This document shows positions 8,531 to 17,723 of a stretch of DNA of 64,000 nt, piece after piece. The notes below the pieces were generated by a model. The model made no database searches. It was not told the DNA's origin and saw nothing but the letters and a program-made list of their open reading frames with translations. The first letter of the stretch is position 1, and each line of letters opens with the position of its first letter. The translations under genes and the position numbers were made by a program. Origin of the DNA: Flavobacteriales bacterium (GTDB lineage Bacteria > Bacteroidota > Bacteroidia > Flavobacteriales > JASBRU01); NCBI GenBank assembly GCA_030149285.1, contig JASBRU010000003.1:312001-376000 (forward strand), read 5' to 3'.

Positions 8531-10069
8531 TTACTTAGCTATGTTTACTGCTCTTGTTTCTCTAATAACAGTAATTCTTACCTGACCTGGATAAGTCATT
8601 TCTGTTTGTATTTTTTGTGATATATCAAAAGACAACTTAGCAGCCTGCTCATCTGTTACTTTCTCGCTTTCTACTATTACTCTAAGCTCTCTACCGGCCT
8701 GTATAGCGTAAGACTTGGTAACTCCAGGATATGCCAAGGCAAGATTCTCTAAGTCTTTTAAACGCTTTATATAAGCCTCCATAATTTCTCTACGAGCACC
8801 TGGCCTAGCTCCTGAAATAGCATCACATACTTGTACTAATGGAGAAATAAGGTTATTCATTTCTATCTCATCATGGTGGGCTCCAATTGCATTGCATACA
8901 TCCGGCTTCTCGCCATATTTCTCTGCCCACTTCATACCCAAAATAGCGTGTGGTAATTCCGGCTCATCATCCGGTACTTTTCCAATATCGTGTAACAGGC
9001 CTGCTCTTTTTGCTAATTTTACATTTAAGCCCAGTTCTGCAGCCATTGTAGCACAAAGGTTTGCCACCTCTCTAGAGTGTTGTAATAAGTTTTGCCCGTA
9101 AGACGAACGGTATTTCATACGACCTACAGCTCTAATTAGCTCAGGGTGTAAACCATGTATTCCTAAATCTATAGTTGTTCTTTTACCAATGTCAGCAATC
9201 TCTTCATCCAGCTGCTTCTTGGTTTTTGCCACTACTTCTTCAATTCTAGCAGGATGTATACGACCATCTGTAACTAACTTGTGTAAAGATAAACGTGCTA
9301 TCTCTCTTCTTACAGGATCAAAACAAGATAAGATGATTGCTTCTGGTGTATCATCAACAATAATTTCTACACCTGTAGCAGCCTCTAAAGCTCTAATGTT
9401 ACGCCCTTCTCTACCAATAATTCTACCTTTAACATCATCACTTTCAATGTTAAATACAGATACCGAGTTTTCTATAGCATGCTCTGTTGCAACACGCTGA
9501 ATAGTTTGTATCACAACTTTCTTGGCTTCTTTATTAGCATTTAGCTTTGCTTCTTCCATTGTATCTTGGATTAAAGCCATCGCCTCTGTCTTAGCTTCAT
9601 CACGCAAAGCATCTATCAATTGTTTCTTTGCATCCTCACCAGACAAGCCAGAGATTACCTCTAACTGCTCTACTTGCTTTCTGTGAGCCTTATCCAGTTC
9701 TGCCTGACGAATTTTATTTACCTCTAGCTGACGCTCTAGGTCTTGTGTTTTAGAGTCTAGAGATTTTTCTTTTCTTCTATTCTCTTCTATAGTACTAGAA
9801 AGCTTAGATTCTTTGTCTTTTATTCTCTTCTCTACTTCTAATATTTTGCGTTCACGTGAGTTAATTACTTTCTCATGTTCTGCTTTTAACTCTAAAAACT
9901 TCTCTTTTGCCTGAAGTATTTTATCTTTCTTAAGGGCTTCCGCCTCTTTTTCGGCTTCTTTCAGTATACCGTTACCTTTCTTCTCTAAGCCTTTTTTCAT
10001 TACCACAAAGGCAATAATGAAGCCTATGGCTAGTCCTGCAATACCGGCTATAACCGCTACAATATCCAT
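8531..10069 (-). CDS. rny: Ribonuclease Y
   Basis: Membrane-anchored endoribonuclease that starts mRNA decay. The 512 residues show an N-terminal transmembrane helix (about 3-24), a long coiled coil (about 30-190), a KH RNA-binding domain ([19 protein letters not shown], near 215-235) and an HD catalytic domain with [15 protein letters not shown] and the metal-binding pair LLHDIGK, followed by AHHDEIE. Length and domain order match the family. It lies downstream of zapA and the 6S-like RNA on the same strand. Confidence 0.97.
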   Translation of the reverse strand: MDIVAVIAGIAGLAIGFIIAFVVMKKGLEKKGNGILKEAEKEAEALKKDKILQAKEKFLELKAEHEKVINSRERKILEVEKRIKDKESKLSSTIEENRRKEKSLDSKTQDLERQLEVNKIRQAELDKAHRKQVEQLEVISGLSGEDAKKQLIDALRDEAKTEAMALIQDTMEEAKLNANKEAKKVVIQTIQRVATEHAIENSVSVFNIESDDVKGRIIGREGRNIRALEAATGVEIIVDDTPEAIILSCFDPVRREIARLSLHKLVTDGRIHPARIEEVVAKTKKQLDEEIADIGKRTTIDLGIHGLHPELIRAVGRMKYRSSYGQNLLQHSREVANLCATMAAELGLNVKLAKRAGLLHDIGKVPDDEPELPHAILGMKWAEKYGEKPDVCNAIGAHHDEIEMNNLISPLVQVCDAISGARPGARREIMEAYIKRLKDLENLALAYPGVTKSYAIQAGRELRVIVESEKVTDEQAAKLSFDISQKIQTEMTYPGQVRITVIRETRAVNIAK

Positions 10070-10089
10070 TTTTCTTTTCGTTTAGATTA

Positions 10090-10262
10090 TCAATAAAAAA
10101 ACCCACATTAATTCTAGGCCTGATTAAACCCCTGAATGACAGGATTAAAATTTGCCAAAATATTTCGAACGTCCTCCGGCCGGTCTTACCAATGCACCCG
10201 AAGGTTGAGGCCTGTTCTAGATACTCCGAACAAATCTACTAATTTAGTAGTGTTGAGTTTAA
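10090..10262 (-). ncRNA. ssrS: 6S-like RNA (candidate of the flavobacterial 6S family)
   Basis: The 248-base gap between rny and zapA holds no ORF but has RNA-like structure on the minus strand. A closing stem pairs AAACTCA-CA (10251-10260, one bulged A) with TGTGGGTTT (10099-10107). Just inside, the palindromic AGGCCT occurs at 10116-10121 and about 10207-10212 and can form a second helix, leaving an open centre as in 6S RNA. A U-run follows the 3' side of the closing stem and could act as terminator. Location next to zapA is where 6S RNA is found in both E. coli and Flavobacteriia. 6S RNA binds the housekeeping RNA polymerase holoenzyme. Ends are approximate and the identification is by context and fold, not by a model search. 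Confidence 0.6.
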
Positions 10263-10317
10263 CAAACATTAGAACTAATGCGGGAATATTTTTGCATTAA
10301 TGTTATTTAAAGAACGT

Positions 10318-10611
10318 TTATTCGTCTAAAATCCCTGAAACCATATTATTCAGACGTTCAAGCTTTTCTATTACATCAAAATCTTCTAGCACTGCTTTAC
10401 CATCTAAAGCTACTAATTTTGTAGCAAATTGCAAAGCACTCATCGCTAATAAATCTTGTTTATCTCTTACAGCATAGTTTTGCTCAAAAGCCTTTATGGT
10501 CTCTTCAATCTCTTTGGCAGCTTTTCTTATATTCTCTTCTTCTTCTCTCTTAATCGTTAAAGGGTACACTCTGTCTGCAATAGAAACCTTTATTTTCAGT
10601 TTATCATCCAC
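10318..10611 (-). CDS. zapA: Cell division protein ZapA
   Basis: FtsZ-associated protein of 97 residues that bundles FtsZ filaments at the Z-ring. It begins MDDKLKIKVSIADRVYPLTIKREEEENIRKAAKEI, the standard ZapA head domain, and continues into a C-terminal coiled coil (YAVRDKQDLLAMSALQFATKL). The start is a GTG at 10609-10611: an in-frame stop lies two codons upstream and no ATG is available near the head domain. It sits 15 bases after a coiled-coil gene that is a probable division partner and just upstream of the 6S-like RNA. Confidence 0.9.
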   Translation of the reverse strand: MDDKLKIKVSIADRVYPLTIKREEEENIRKAAKEIEETIKAFEQNYAVRDKQDLLAMSALQFATKLVALDGKAVLEDFDVIEKLERLNNMVSGILDE

Positions 10612-10626
10612 AATCTATCCCTTTTC

Positions 10627-10917
10627 TTATTCGTTTAAAAGCGCCATACACTTATCTATTTCCCGCACCAACTCGTTAATCATTGCTCTTGTAATTTCGG
10701 GATCTTTGTGCTGAACCGAAATTGTTTTTGCAACTTTTATCAACTTGTTTTGTTCCTCCAACTCGCGAATTAACCGTTTTTGTTGCTCAATAGTTTCTTT
10801 AAGCATGTGCTGTTTATCCAATAACACCTGCTTTTCCTCGTTCAAGTTATTGAACTTAAAAAGCAAGCTTTGCAGCTTAACTTCTAATTGACCAACAATT
10901 TCGGATATGTTATCCAT
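10627..10917 (-). CDS. Small coiled-coil protein upstream of zapA, probable division factor
   Basis: A 96-residue protein that is almost entirely coiled coil (heptads from about residue 5 to 65, for example QLEVKLQSLLFKFNNLNEE). It has no signal peptide or membrane segment, so it should be cytoplasmic. Genes of this size and type stand directly before zapA throughout Flavobacteriia. The shape recalls ZapB or ZapA partners, but there is no clear sequence match, so a role at the Z-ring is inferred from context. It is the first gene of the zapA transcription unit. Confidence 0.7.
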   Translation of the reverse strand: MDNISEIVGQLEVKLQSLLFKFNNLNEEKQVLLDKQHMLKETIEQQKRLIRELEEQNKLIKVAKTISVQHKDPEITRAMINELVREIDKCMALLNE

Positions 10918-11052
10918 AATTCACAAGAGGGTTTATACAATCAACAAATGTAACATGCCAATAATGAACAGGCAAACTTTTTAGTTTTTTTGTGTAATAT
11001 TGGCACAATTATTACACTGCAAAATAAGGTTTCCTGCTGAATTTATAAAATT

Positions 11053-12807
11053 ATGACGAAAATAAAATGTAGAAAAATTACCAACTTTTTATTGTTAACT
11101 ATTCTATCCATTTCGGGTACTGCTTTTTCTCAAAACAGCTACCCTACTGATTATTTTCGTTCGCCATTAGACATTCCCTTGGTGCTCTCCGGTACTTTTG
11201 GCGAATTACGCTCTAATCATTTTCACTCAGGTATAGATATTAAAACTCAAGGTGTTCAGGGTAAAAAAATTTATAGTATAGCTGATGGCTATATCTCTCG
11301 TATAAAAGTATCTCCTTGGGGCTATGGAAAAGCACTATACATAAGACACCCAAATGGTTACACATCTGTATACGGACACATGAAGGGTTTTAATGAAAAG
11401 ATAGACCAGTATGTAAAAGAAATGCAATATAGCCGAGAAAGCTTTGATATTGAATTATATCCTGATGCAAACAGGTTTCCGCTTACCAAAGGAGATATTA
11501 TAGGTCTTTCGGGCAACTCAGGTGGTTCTGGTGGTCCACACCTGCATTTTGAAATAAGAGACACTCGCACCGAAAAACCCATAAACCCTATATTATTTGG
11601 TTTTGACATTGCAGACTCTAAGCCACCAAGTATCGGCAATGTATACATTTACCCTGTTACACCAAGTAGTACCGTAAATAGTAAAAATGAGCGCGAAGGG
11701 TTTAATACAGTTTATAAAGGTGGCGGAACTTATGTTTTAAAAGGCACAAAGCCAATTGTTGCCGGCGGAACTATTGGTTTTGGTATTGAGGCATATGACC
11801 AATTAGATGGAGCCTATAATAAAAACGGCATATACTCTATAGAGTTATTTATTGATGATGAACTTCACTACTCTCATAAAATGGAAACATTTGCCTTTGG
11901 AGAAACCAGATACATAAATTGCCTAATAGATTATTCTGAAAAAGAATGCTGTGGAAGAAAAATTCAGAAATGCTACATAGAAGATAACAACCAACTAAGC
12001 ATTTATGGAGAGAAGAAAAATAGAGGTTATGCTTTTTTTAATGATAATGAAAAACATCATGTTAGATACTTAATAAAAGACACTAAAGGAAATACCTCTA
12101 CGGTTCAGTTTGATATACAATCAACTTCTTTTACACCCCCTACTATTGTTGATACTACTGAAGCTATAGATAGCAACCTTATCACCTTTCAGTTTAATAA
12201 AGTAAACCATTTTAAAACCAATCAAGTTGAGCTTTATTTACCTGAAGATGCGCTGTATCATGATATAGATTTTGAATACCATATGTCTAATGAGGTATAC
12301 GAAGACCATTACTCACACCTGCACACTATACATAACAGTGCAACTCCTGTACATAAAAAGTATGTATTATCTATACGCGCAGTAAATATTCCTAAAAAGC
12401 ATATTCATAAAGCCATAATAGTATCTAAAGATTCTAAAGGTTCTATAGCCAGCGAAGGCGGCAAATGGGATAGTGGTTTTATTACTACCAGCACCAGAAC
12501 ATTTGGAGACTTTTATATAACAATAGACTCTATACCACCTACCATTAAACCCATAAATATTTATGCTGGTAAAAACATGAGCAAGAATACCCAGTTAATT
12601 ATGAAAATTGGAGACAATTTATCGGGAATTGAAACGTATCGCGGAGAGGTAGATGGGAAATGGATTTTAATGGATTATGACGCCAAAAATGCTCGTTTAA
12701 CCTATTATTTTGATGAACACGTGCAAAAAGGCAAACATACTTTTACACTATATGTTACTGATGGTAGCGGTAATAAAGCAAGTTATGAAGCAAAGTTTAC
12801 ACGCTAA
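11053..12807 (+). CDS. M23 (LytM-type) peptidoglycan endopeptidase
   Basis: Exported 584-residue zinc peptidase predicted to cut peptidoglycan cross-links in the periplasm. A signal peptide covers residues 1-26 (ends TAFS-QNS). The LytM domain is near the N-terminus: NHFHSGIDIKTQ supplies the first zinc His and Asp, and GNSGGSGGPHLHFEIRD supplies the HxH motif. The remaining 400 residues resemble immunoglobulin-like strands, with a cysteine cluster EKECCGRKIQKCY midway. Most M23 proteins have the catalytic domain at the C-terminus; here it lies at the front with a long accessory region behind, a layout seen in other Bacteroidota. It is transcribed away from the zapA unit. Confidence 0.9.
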   Translation: MTKIKCRKITNFLLLTILSISGTAFSQNSYPTDYFRSPLDIPLVLSGTFGELRSNHFHSGIDIKTQGVQGKKIYSIADGYISRIKVSPWGYGKALYIRHPNGYTSVYGHMKGFNEKIDQYVKEMQYSRESFDIELYPDANRFPLTKGDIIGLSGNSGGSGGPHLHFEIRDTRTEKPINPILFGFDIADSKPPSIGNVYIYPVTPSSTVNSKNEREGFNTVYKGGGTYVLKGTKPIVAGGTIGFGIEAYDQLDGAYNKNGIYSIELFIDDELHYSHKMETFAFGETRYINCLIDYSEKECCGRKIQKCYIEDNNQLSIYGEKKNRGYAFFNDNEKHHVRYLIKDTKGNTSTVQFDIQSTSFTPPTIVDTTEAIDSNLITFQFNKVNHFKTNQVELYLPEDALYHDIDFEYHMSNEVYEDHYSHLHTIHNSATPVHKKYVLSIRAVNIPKKHIHKAIIVSKDSKGSIASEGGKWDSGFITTSTRTFGDFYITIDSIPPTIKPINIYAGKNMSKNTQLIMKIGDNLSGIETYRGEVDGKWILMDYDAKNARLTYYFDEHVQKGKHTFTLYVTDGSGNKASYEAKFTR

Positions 12808-12887
12808 TTACAATAATCTTCTGGAGTATCTGTTTATAGGTTAGCTAAAAACGTTTTACTTTGCACAACTAATTTGAGAAGGATCTA

Positions 12888-15335
12888 ATGCAGTTAGCTA
12901 CGAAAAAGCATTTTTTTACACTATTACTCACTACCTTTTGCCTACTATCTAAGGCTCAAGAGGCTACAATATTTGGTCGTGTTACTGATATTAAGGGCAC
13001 ACCTATTTATGAGGCTAATGTAACTTACGGTACAAATGGCACATTTACCAACAAAGACGGCACCTACGAACTGAACATACCTGCAGATAAGGAAGTTGCA
13101 ATTGAAATAACTCATGTTCAGCATAAAACCGAAGTCATTAGAGTAAATCTAAAACCAAGTCAACGATTAGAGCAAAATGTGGTTTTAATTGAAGGAAAAA
13201 CAGTATTAAACCCTGTTCAACTTGTAGATGAATCTGATCGCTTTACAACAATTACCAAGCTTGACCCAGCCGAAATAGAAATGTTATCGGGCCCTGTAAA
13301 CAGTGTAGAGAGCTTAGTTAAAACATTACCTGGTGTTGTTTCAAACAACGAGTTAAGTTCACAATACTCGGTTCGTGGCGGTAATTTTGATGAAAACTTA
13401 GTTTATGTAAACGGTATTCAGGTTTATCGTTCCTTTTTACCAAAGACAGGGCAACAAGAAGGTTTAAGCTTTATCAATCCCGATATGGTAGATGACATTA
13501 CCTTCTCTGCAGGTGGTTTTCAAGCAAAGTACGGAGACAAACTATCATCCGTATTAGATATTACATACAAGCAACCCGAAGAGTTTGGCGCAACAGTTCA
13601 AGCAGGTTTACAAGGAACTAGCTTAAGCTTGGAGTACTCAAAAGCTCGCTTTTCAGGCATTACAGGCTTTAGGTACCGTACCAACAGGCGTGTGCTAGGT
13701 AGCTTAGATACCGAAGCCGACTACACCCCTACTTTTATAGACTTACAGACTTATTTAACCTATCATATTGATGATGAATGGGAATTGAACTTCTTAGGAA
13801 ACATTGCCAGAAACACCTATGATATTGTTCCTAAAACTCGTCAAACAGACTTTGGTACCGTTGCAGAAGCATTACGCCTTACCGTATTTTTTGACGGACA
13901 AGAAAAAGACCAATACCAAACGTATTTTGGAGCATTAAGCACGCTATACAAACCTAATGATCGTACAAGACTACAATTTACTGCATCCGGTTTTCAAACT
14001 ATAGAGGAAGAAAACTTTGATATACTAGGACAGTACCGCATTAATGAACTAGACCTAGATTTAGGCTCTGATAATTTTGGAGAAATTGCCGGACAGCGTG
14101 GCGTTGGTGGCTTTTTAAATCATGGTAGAAACAACCTAGATGCTATTATTTTTAATGTAGAGCATAAGGGTAGCATTATTAAAGGAGATAGAACATATAG
14201 CTGGGGAGTACGCTTTCAGCACGAAGATATAATTGATGACTTAAAAGAATGGGAGTATATAGATTCTGCCGGATACTCCGTACCACATAACGATTTTGTA
14301 ATCGATACAATAAACAACAGACCTGTAGATAATACTGCCGGTATCGAGCTTTTTGAAAGTCTAGACTCTGAGGTAAACCTAATTTCTAATAGAGTTAGTG
14401 GTTTTATACAAGTTGAAGACAAATATGACATTAAAAGTGGTACAATTTTTTACAGCGCAGGACTTAGAGCTAATCATTGGGACTTAAATGAGCAAACGGT
14501 CTTTAGCCCCAGAACAACTTTATCCTATAAGCCTAAGTGGCAAAAAGACATGGTATTTAGAGCTTCTGCCGGTTATTACCACCAGCCACCATTTTACCGA
14601 GAATTGAGAAACAGAGAAGGTATAGTAAGCACCAATGTTAGAGCACAAGAATCTATACACTTTGTATTGGGTAACGATTATGAGTTTAAAGCTTGGGGAC
14701 GACCATTTAAACTGGTAACAGAAGTATACTATAAAATCTTGAATGACATAGTACCTTACGAAGTAGAGAATGTAAGAATACGCTATCTAGGACAAAACAA
14801 TGCGCATGGTTTTGCAAGAGGTATAGATATGCGCGTAAATGGTGAGTTTGTAAAAGGTGTACAATCTTGGGCTAGTGTATCTGTCTTATCTATACAAGAA
14901 GATATTGATGGTGATGGACATGGTTTTATTCCTAAACCTACAGACCAACGTGTTACTGTAAACCTTTTCTTCCAAGATTACTTACCCAACGACCCTACTG
15001 TTAGAGTAAGCTTAAACCTTACCTACGGATCTGGCTTACCGTTTGGCGCCCCTAAAACAGAGCGCCATGAGCAAATAAGACGTATACCTGCTTACCGTAG
15101 AGTAGATATTGGTTTTTCTAAGCTGATAAAAGCGAAAGATAAAACCTACAAAAAAGCAAAATTCTTAAACAACTTTGAAACTATTTGGGTGGGCGTTGAT
15201 GTTTTCAATTTATTTGAAATACGCAATACGGTATCTTACTTGTGGGTAAGAGACATCTCTGCAGAAAACCAATTTGCAGTACCTAACTTCCTAACAAATA
15301 GATTGATTAACCTAAGAGTAGTTGCTAAAATCTAA
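12888..15335 (+). CDS. TonB-dependent outer-membrane receptor with carboxypeptidase-regulatory-like N-domain
   Basis: Active-transport outer-membrane barrel of 815 residues. Signal peptide 1-23 (ends SKA-QEA), then a CarboxypepD_reg-like beta-sandwich (about 26-105, ATIFGRVTDIKGTPIYEANVTY), a plug domain (VNSVESLVKTLPGVVSNNELSSQYSVRG is the recognisable core) and a C-terminal 22-strand barrel ending FLTNRLINLRVVAKI. No SusD partner lies next to it, so it is not a classic polysaccharide-utilisation pair; the substrate cannot be told from sequence. Its last 4 bases overlap the convergent thioredoxin-like gene. Confidence 0.92.
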   Translation: MQLATKKHFFTLLLTTFCLLSKAQEATIFGRVTDIKGTPIYEANVTYGTNGTFTNKDGTYELNIPADKEVAIEITHVQHKTEVIRVNLKPSQRLEQNVVLIEGKTVLNPVQLVDESDRFTTITKLDPAEIEMLSGPVNSVESLVKTLPGVVSNNELSSQYSVRGGNFDENLVYVNGIQVYRSFLPKTGQQEGLSFINPDMVDDITFSAGGFQAKYGDKLSSVLDITYKQPEEFGATVQAGLQGTSLSLEYSKARFSGITGFRYRTNRRVLGSLDTEADYTPTFIDLQTYLTYHIDDEWELNFLGNIARNTYDIVPKTRQTDFGTVAEALRLTVFFDGQEKDQYQTYFGALSTLYKPNDRTRLQFTASGFQTIEEENFDILGQYRINELDLDLGSDNFGEIAGQRGVGGFLNHGRNNLDAIIFNVEHKGSIIKGDRTYSWGVRFQHEDIIDDLKEWEYIDSAGYSVPHNDFVIDTINNRPVDNTAGIELFESLDSEVNLISNRVSGFIQVEDKYDIKSGTIFYSAGLRANHWDLNEQTVFSPRTTLSYKPKWQKDMVFRASAGYYHQPPFYRELRNREGIVSTNVRAQESIHFVLGNDYEFKAWGRPFKLVTEVYYKILNDIVPYEVENVRIRYLGQNNAHGFARGIDMRVNGEFVKGVQSWASVSVLSIQEDIDGDGHGFIPKPTDQRVTVNLFFQDYLPNDPTVRVSLNLTYGSGLPFGAPKTERHEQIRRIPAYRRVDIGFSKLIKAKDKTYKKAKFLNNFETIWVGVDVFNLFEIRNTVSYLWVRDISAENQFAVPNFLTNRLINLRVVAKI

Positions 15336-15931
15336 GTAGTCACTGTGCTTAAAAGCTCTACAAACTCCTTTTGCATAGTTTGCCCTTTATCTTTGGCGTA
15401 CCATAGGTGTATATCTTTGCTAAAATCATCATACACCAAACCTTCATTGCGTTTTTGCCAATAATAGTCTTGTACCGGTTTAGGTCTAGGCCCCCATACA
15501 GCTTCTATTTCTAGTGTGTCAGCATTTAAGATAATTACTATAGGTATGGCTCTACCTCCATTGGTTAAAAACTGATCCATTAAATCTAAGTTTTCATCCC
15601 TCAAAACCAACCTTAAGTCTATATTCTCATTCTGCTCTGCCAGTTTATTTAATACCGGAATATTTTGTCCCGCATCTCCACACCAGCTTTCTGTAATGGT
15701 AAGCCATATTTGTTTATGACTTATATTTTTAACAGTCTGTATTGCTTCTTCGGAAAGCTTTACAATCTTATCCCACTTCCCCATTCTTTGCTTAGAGAGT
15801 GCAGTATATTCAACAGCTATATCAGTTTGCTTACCTGTTGTTTGTTTTGCTTCTACCAATTTATCCATCAAGTGTGTATACTCTTGATAAGACATCGATT
15901 TTTCTATTTTTTCTTTAAAAAGTGCTTTCAT
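15332..15931 (-). CDS. Thioredoxin-fold protein (thioredoxin_9-like)
   Basis: Cytoplasmic 199-residue protein with a thioredoxin fold: QIWLTITESWCGDAGQNIPVL holds the active-site position and GGRAIPIVIIL the cis-proline. The usual CxxC is reduced to WCGD, leaving a single catalytic-type cysteine, so it is unlikely to act as a normal dithiol oxidoreductase. The WCGDA pattern and about 200-residue length fit the thioredoxin_9 family common in Bacteroidota and Firmicutes. The stop overlaps the 3' end of the TonB receptor gene by 4 bases. Confidence 0.8.
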   Translation of the reverse strand: MKALFKEKIEKSMSYQEYTHLMDKLVEAKQTTGKQTDIAVEYTALSKQRMGKWDKIVKLSEEAIQTVKNISHKQIWLTITESWCGDAGQNIPVLNKLAEQNENIDLRLVLRDENLDLMDQFLTNGGRAIPIVIILNADTLEIEAVWGPRPKPVQDYYWQKRNEGLVYDDFSKDIHLWYAKDKGQTMQKEFVELLSTVTT

Positions 15932-16005
15932 GTTTTTATGTACGCAATAATTATAATGTAAAATTACTGCCCTACTAACACTAAAAATTTAAAATAGTTG
16001 AAACA

Positions 16006-17289
16006 CTACCTTTTTAAAGATTGTAGACGCTTATTGATATGTATCACCTCTTTTAAATTAGAGGTTAAAGATTTAGCTTTTTCAAATGCTTGCTTCGCAT
16101 TTGTTATATCACCAACTTCTACCAGCAACTCCGCTTTAATAGCATAAAGCAAATGATATTCTTGCAAGTATTTATGGTCTTCTAGATTTTGCAGCTCTGT
16201 TAAAGCCTGCTTGGCTCCTTTTACTTTACTAAGTGCTACAAGACGATTTAAAGCTATTACAGGTGATAAATTGGTTGCTACCTGAAGATTGTAGAGGTTT
16301 AAAATGTTTTCCCAGTTAGTTTGCTCAAATGTTGGAGCTATACAGTGGTTATAGGCTATGCCAGCCTGAATATGATAGTCTGATACTTCATCCTCATTAT
16401 CTGAGGCTTTGGTTAGGTAATAAAAACCCAACTGTATCAACTGTTGATTCCAAATGGTGCGATCTTGATTTTCTAATGTAATTATATCACCATTCTCATC
16501 TTCTCTGGCATCAAACCTAGAAGCATGAAAACACATAAGTGCCATTAAAGCATTTACACTTGGGGCGTTAAAGTATTTATTTTCTGCCAACATTTTACAG
16601 AGCCGTATGGCTTCAAAACAAATGTCTTTTTTAATAACTTGTTCTCCTGTTGTTGCGCTATAGCCCTCATTAAAGAGTAGATAAATAACCTTTAAAACAG
16701 ACTCTAATCTATCTTTTAACTCACCACTAGCAGGAACATCAATACTGCCTACCTCCTCTTTCATTTTTTGTTTAGCCCTAGTTAATGCTTTAGCTACGGC
16801 CTCTTCTTTTTTCAATAAAGATTTTGCAACTTCTTTGTTACTAAAACCCGCTAAGAGCTTTAGTGTAAGCATAATTTGGCTATCGGGTGATAATGTAGGA
16901 TGACAACAAGCAAACATCATTTTTAATTGCCCATCTTGTAATTCATCATCTAATACAACGTTTGCAGGATTGTCCTCAGAACTCTCCATATTCATATATA
17001 GAGTTTCTTCGTCTTTAGGTTGTATTTTTTTATCTCTTCGCAAGGTATCTATCAAGTAGTTGTTGGCCACTCTTACTATCCAACCCGACGGATTATCGGG
17101 CACCGGATTAAAAGCCCAGTTATTCATGGCTTTATACAAAGCCTCTTGTACGGCATCCTCTATTTGTTCAATATAAGAGGTGCCAAATTTTTTAGTGAGG
17201 TAAGAGACTACTTTTCCGTACTCATGTCTAAAAAAGTGATCTACTACAGCATTAGGACTATCCTTAACTTGCTCCTTATTATCTTGCAT
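16006..17289 (-). CDS. ECF42-type RNA polymerase sigma factor with C-terminal TPR-like extension
   Basis: A 427-residue sigma factor. Region 2 is at about residues 13-85 (IEDAVQEALYKAMNNW, NPSGWIVRVANNYLIDTLRRDKK) and region 4 at about 130-180 (LLAGFSNKEVAKSLLKKEEAVAKALTRAKQKM). A helical C-terminal domain of about 230 residues (LKVIYLLFNEGYSATTG, then TPR-like repeats) is diagnostic of ECF42, also annotated as DUF6596 sigma factors. These have no anti-sigma factor and the C-terminal domain is thought to control activity. The DGPF/YCII gene just upstream is the conserved partner of this group. An intervening terminator suggests separate transcription. Confidence 0.9.
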   Translation of the reverse strand: MQDNKEQVKDSPNAVVDHFFRHEYGKVVSYLTKKFGTSYIEQIEDAVQEALYKAMNNWAFNPVPDNPSGWIVRVANNYLIDTLRRDKKIQPKDEETLYMNMESSEDNPANVVLDDELQDGQLKMMFACCHPTLSPDSQIMLTLKLLAGFSNKEVAKSLLKKEEAVAKALTRAKQKMKEEVGSIDVPASGELKDRLESVLKVIYLLFNEGYSATTGEQVIKKDICFEAIRLCKMLAENKYFNAPSVNALMALMCFHASRFDAREDENGDIITLENQDRTIWNQQLIQLGFYYLTKASDNEDEVSDYHIQAGIAYNHCIAPTFEQTNWENILNLYNLQVATNLSPVIALNRLVALSKVKGAKQALTELQNLEDHKYLQEYHLLYAIKAELLVEVGDITNAKQAFEKAKSLTSNLKEVIHINKRLQSLKR

Positions 17290-17304
17290 AGTAGCAAATT
17301 AAAT

Positions 17305-17334
17305 AAAAAAGCCCGGACTAAAGCCCAGGCTTTG
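17305..17334 (-). terminator. Probable terminator after the DGPF gene
   Basis: Imperfect hairpin (AAGCC-c-GG against CC-a-GGCTT) at 17309-17333. On the minus strand it is followed by a short U-run. It lies just past the stop of the 17352-17696 gene and before the sigma factor start. The stem has one internal mismatch, so it may be leaky. Confidence 0.5.
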
Positions 17335-17351
17335 TTGGATATATTTTACAA

Positions 17352-17696
17352 TTACATAATTGGCATTATCTCACGTACTTCTACATTTCCTTCGTGCTCA
17401 AATATTGGGCACCCTTTAGAAATCTCTACAGCGTGGTTTAAATCATTGGCTTTTACTATTAAGTAACCACCCACTACTTCTGCACCTTCTGCAAAAGGAC
17501 CGTCAGATATAACTGCACCGGCCTTTTCTACTACTTTACCTTCATTGTTAAGAGGTAAACCGTCTACCAAGATGTCTTGCTCTTTTAAGCCACCCATCCA
17601 TGCGCCCCACTTTTGCATATGCTCTTGCATTTCTTCCGGTGATTGATGAATTCTACGGGCGTCTCCGCCTCTAAATAAATACAAAAAATTGCTCAT
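17352..17696 (-). CDS. YCII/DGPF domain protein, ECF42 partner
   Basis: Cytoplasmic 114-residue protein of the YCII-related fold. The DGPF motif that names the group is present in AVISDGPFAEGAEVVGGYLI, followed by the GCPIFEHEGNVEVRE segment typical of the family. DGPF proteins are the hallmark companions of ECF42 sigma factors, and here the gene lies directly upstream of one. Biochemical function is not established. It sits 27 bases downstream of an SRPBCC gene on the same strand, so the two are probably one transcript. Confidence 0.9.
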   Translation of the reverse strand: MSNFLYLFRGGDARRIHQSPEEMQEHMQKWGAWMGGLKEQDILVDGLPLNNEGKVVEKAGAVISDGPFAEGAEVVGGYLIVKANDLNHAVEISKGCPIFEHEGNVEVREIMPIM

Positions 17697-17723
17697 TGTT
17701 TAGTTAATTTAAGGGTTATATGT

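Noticed and set aside
11053-15335. Possible polysaccharide-utilisation locus around the TonB-dependent receptor
   Set aside because: There is no SusD, glycoside hydrolase or hybrid sensor nearby; the M23 and receptor genes are only neighbours.
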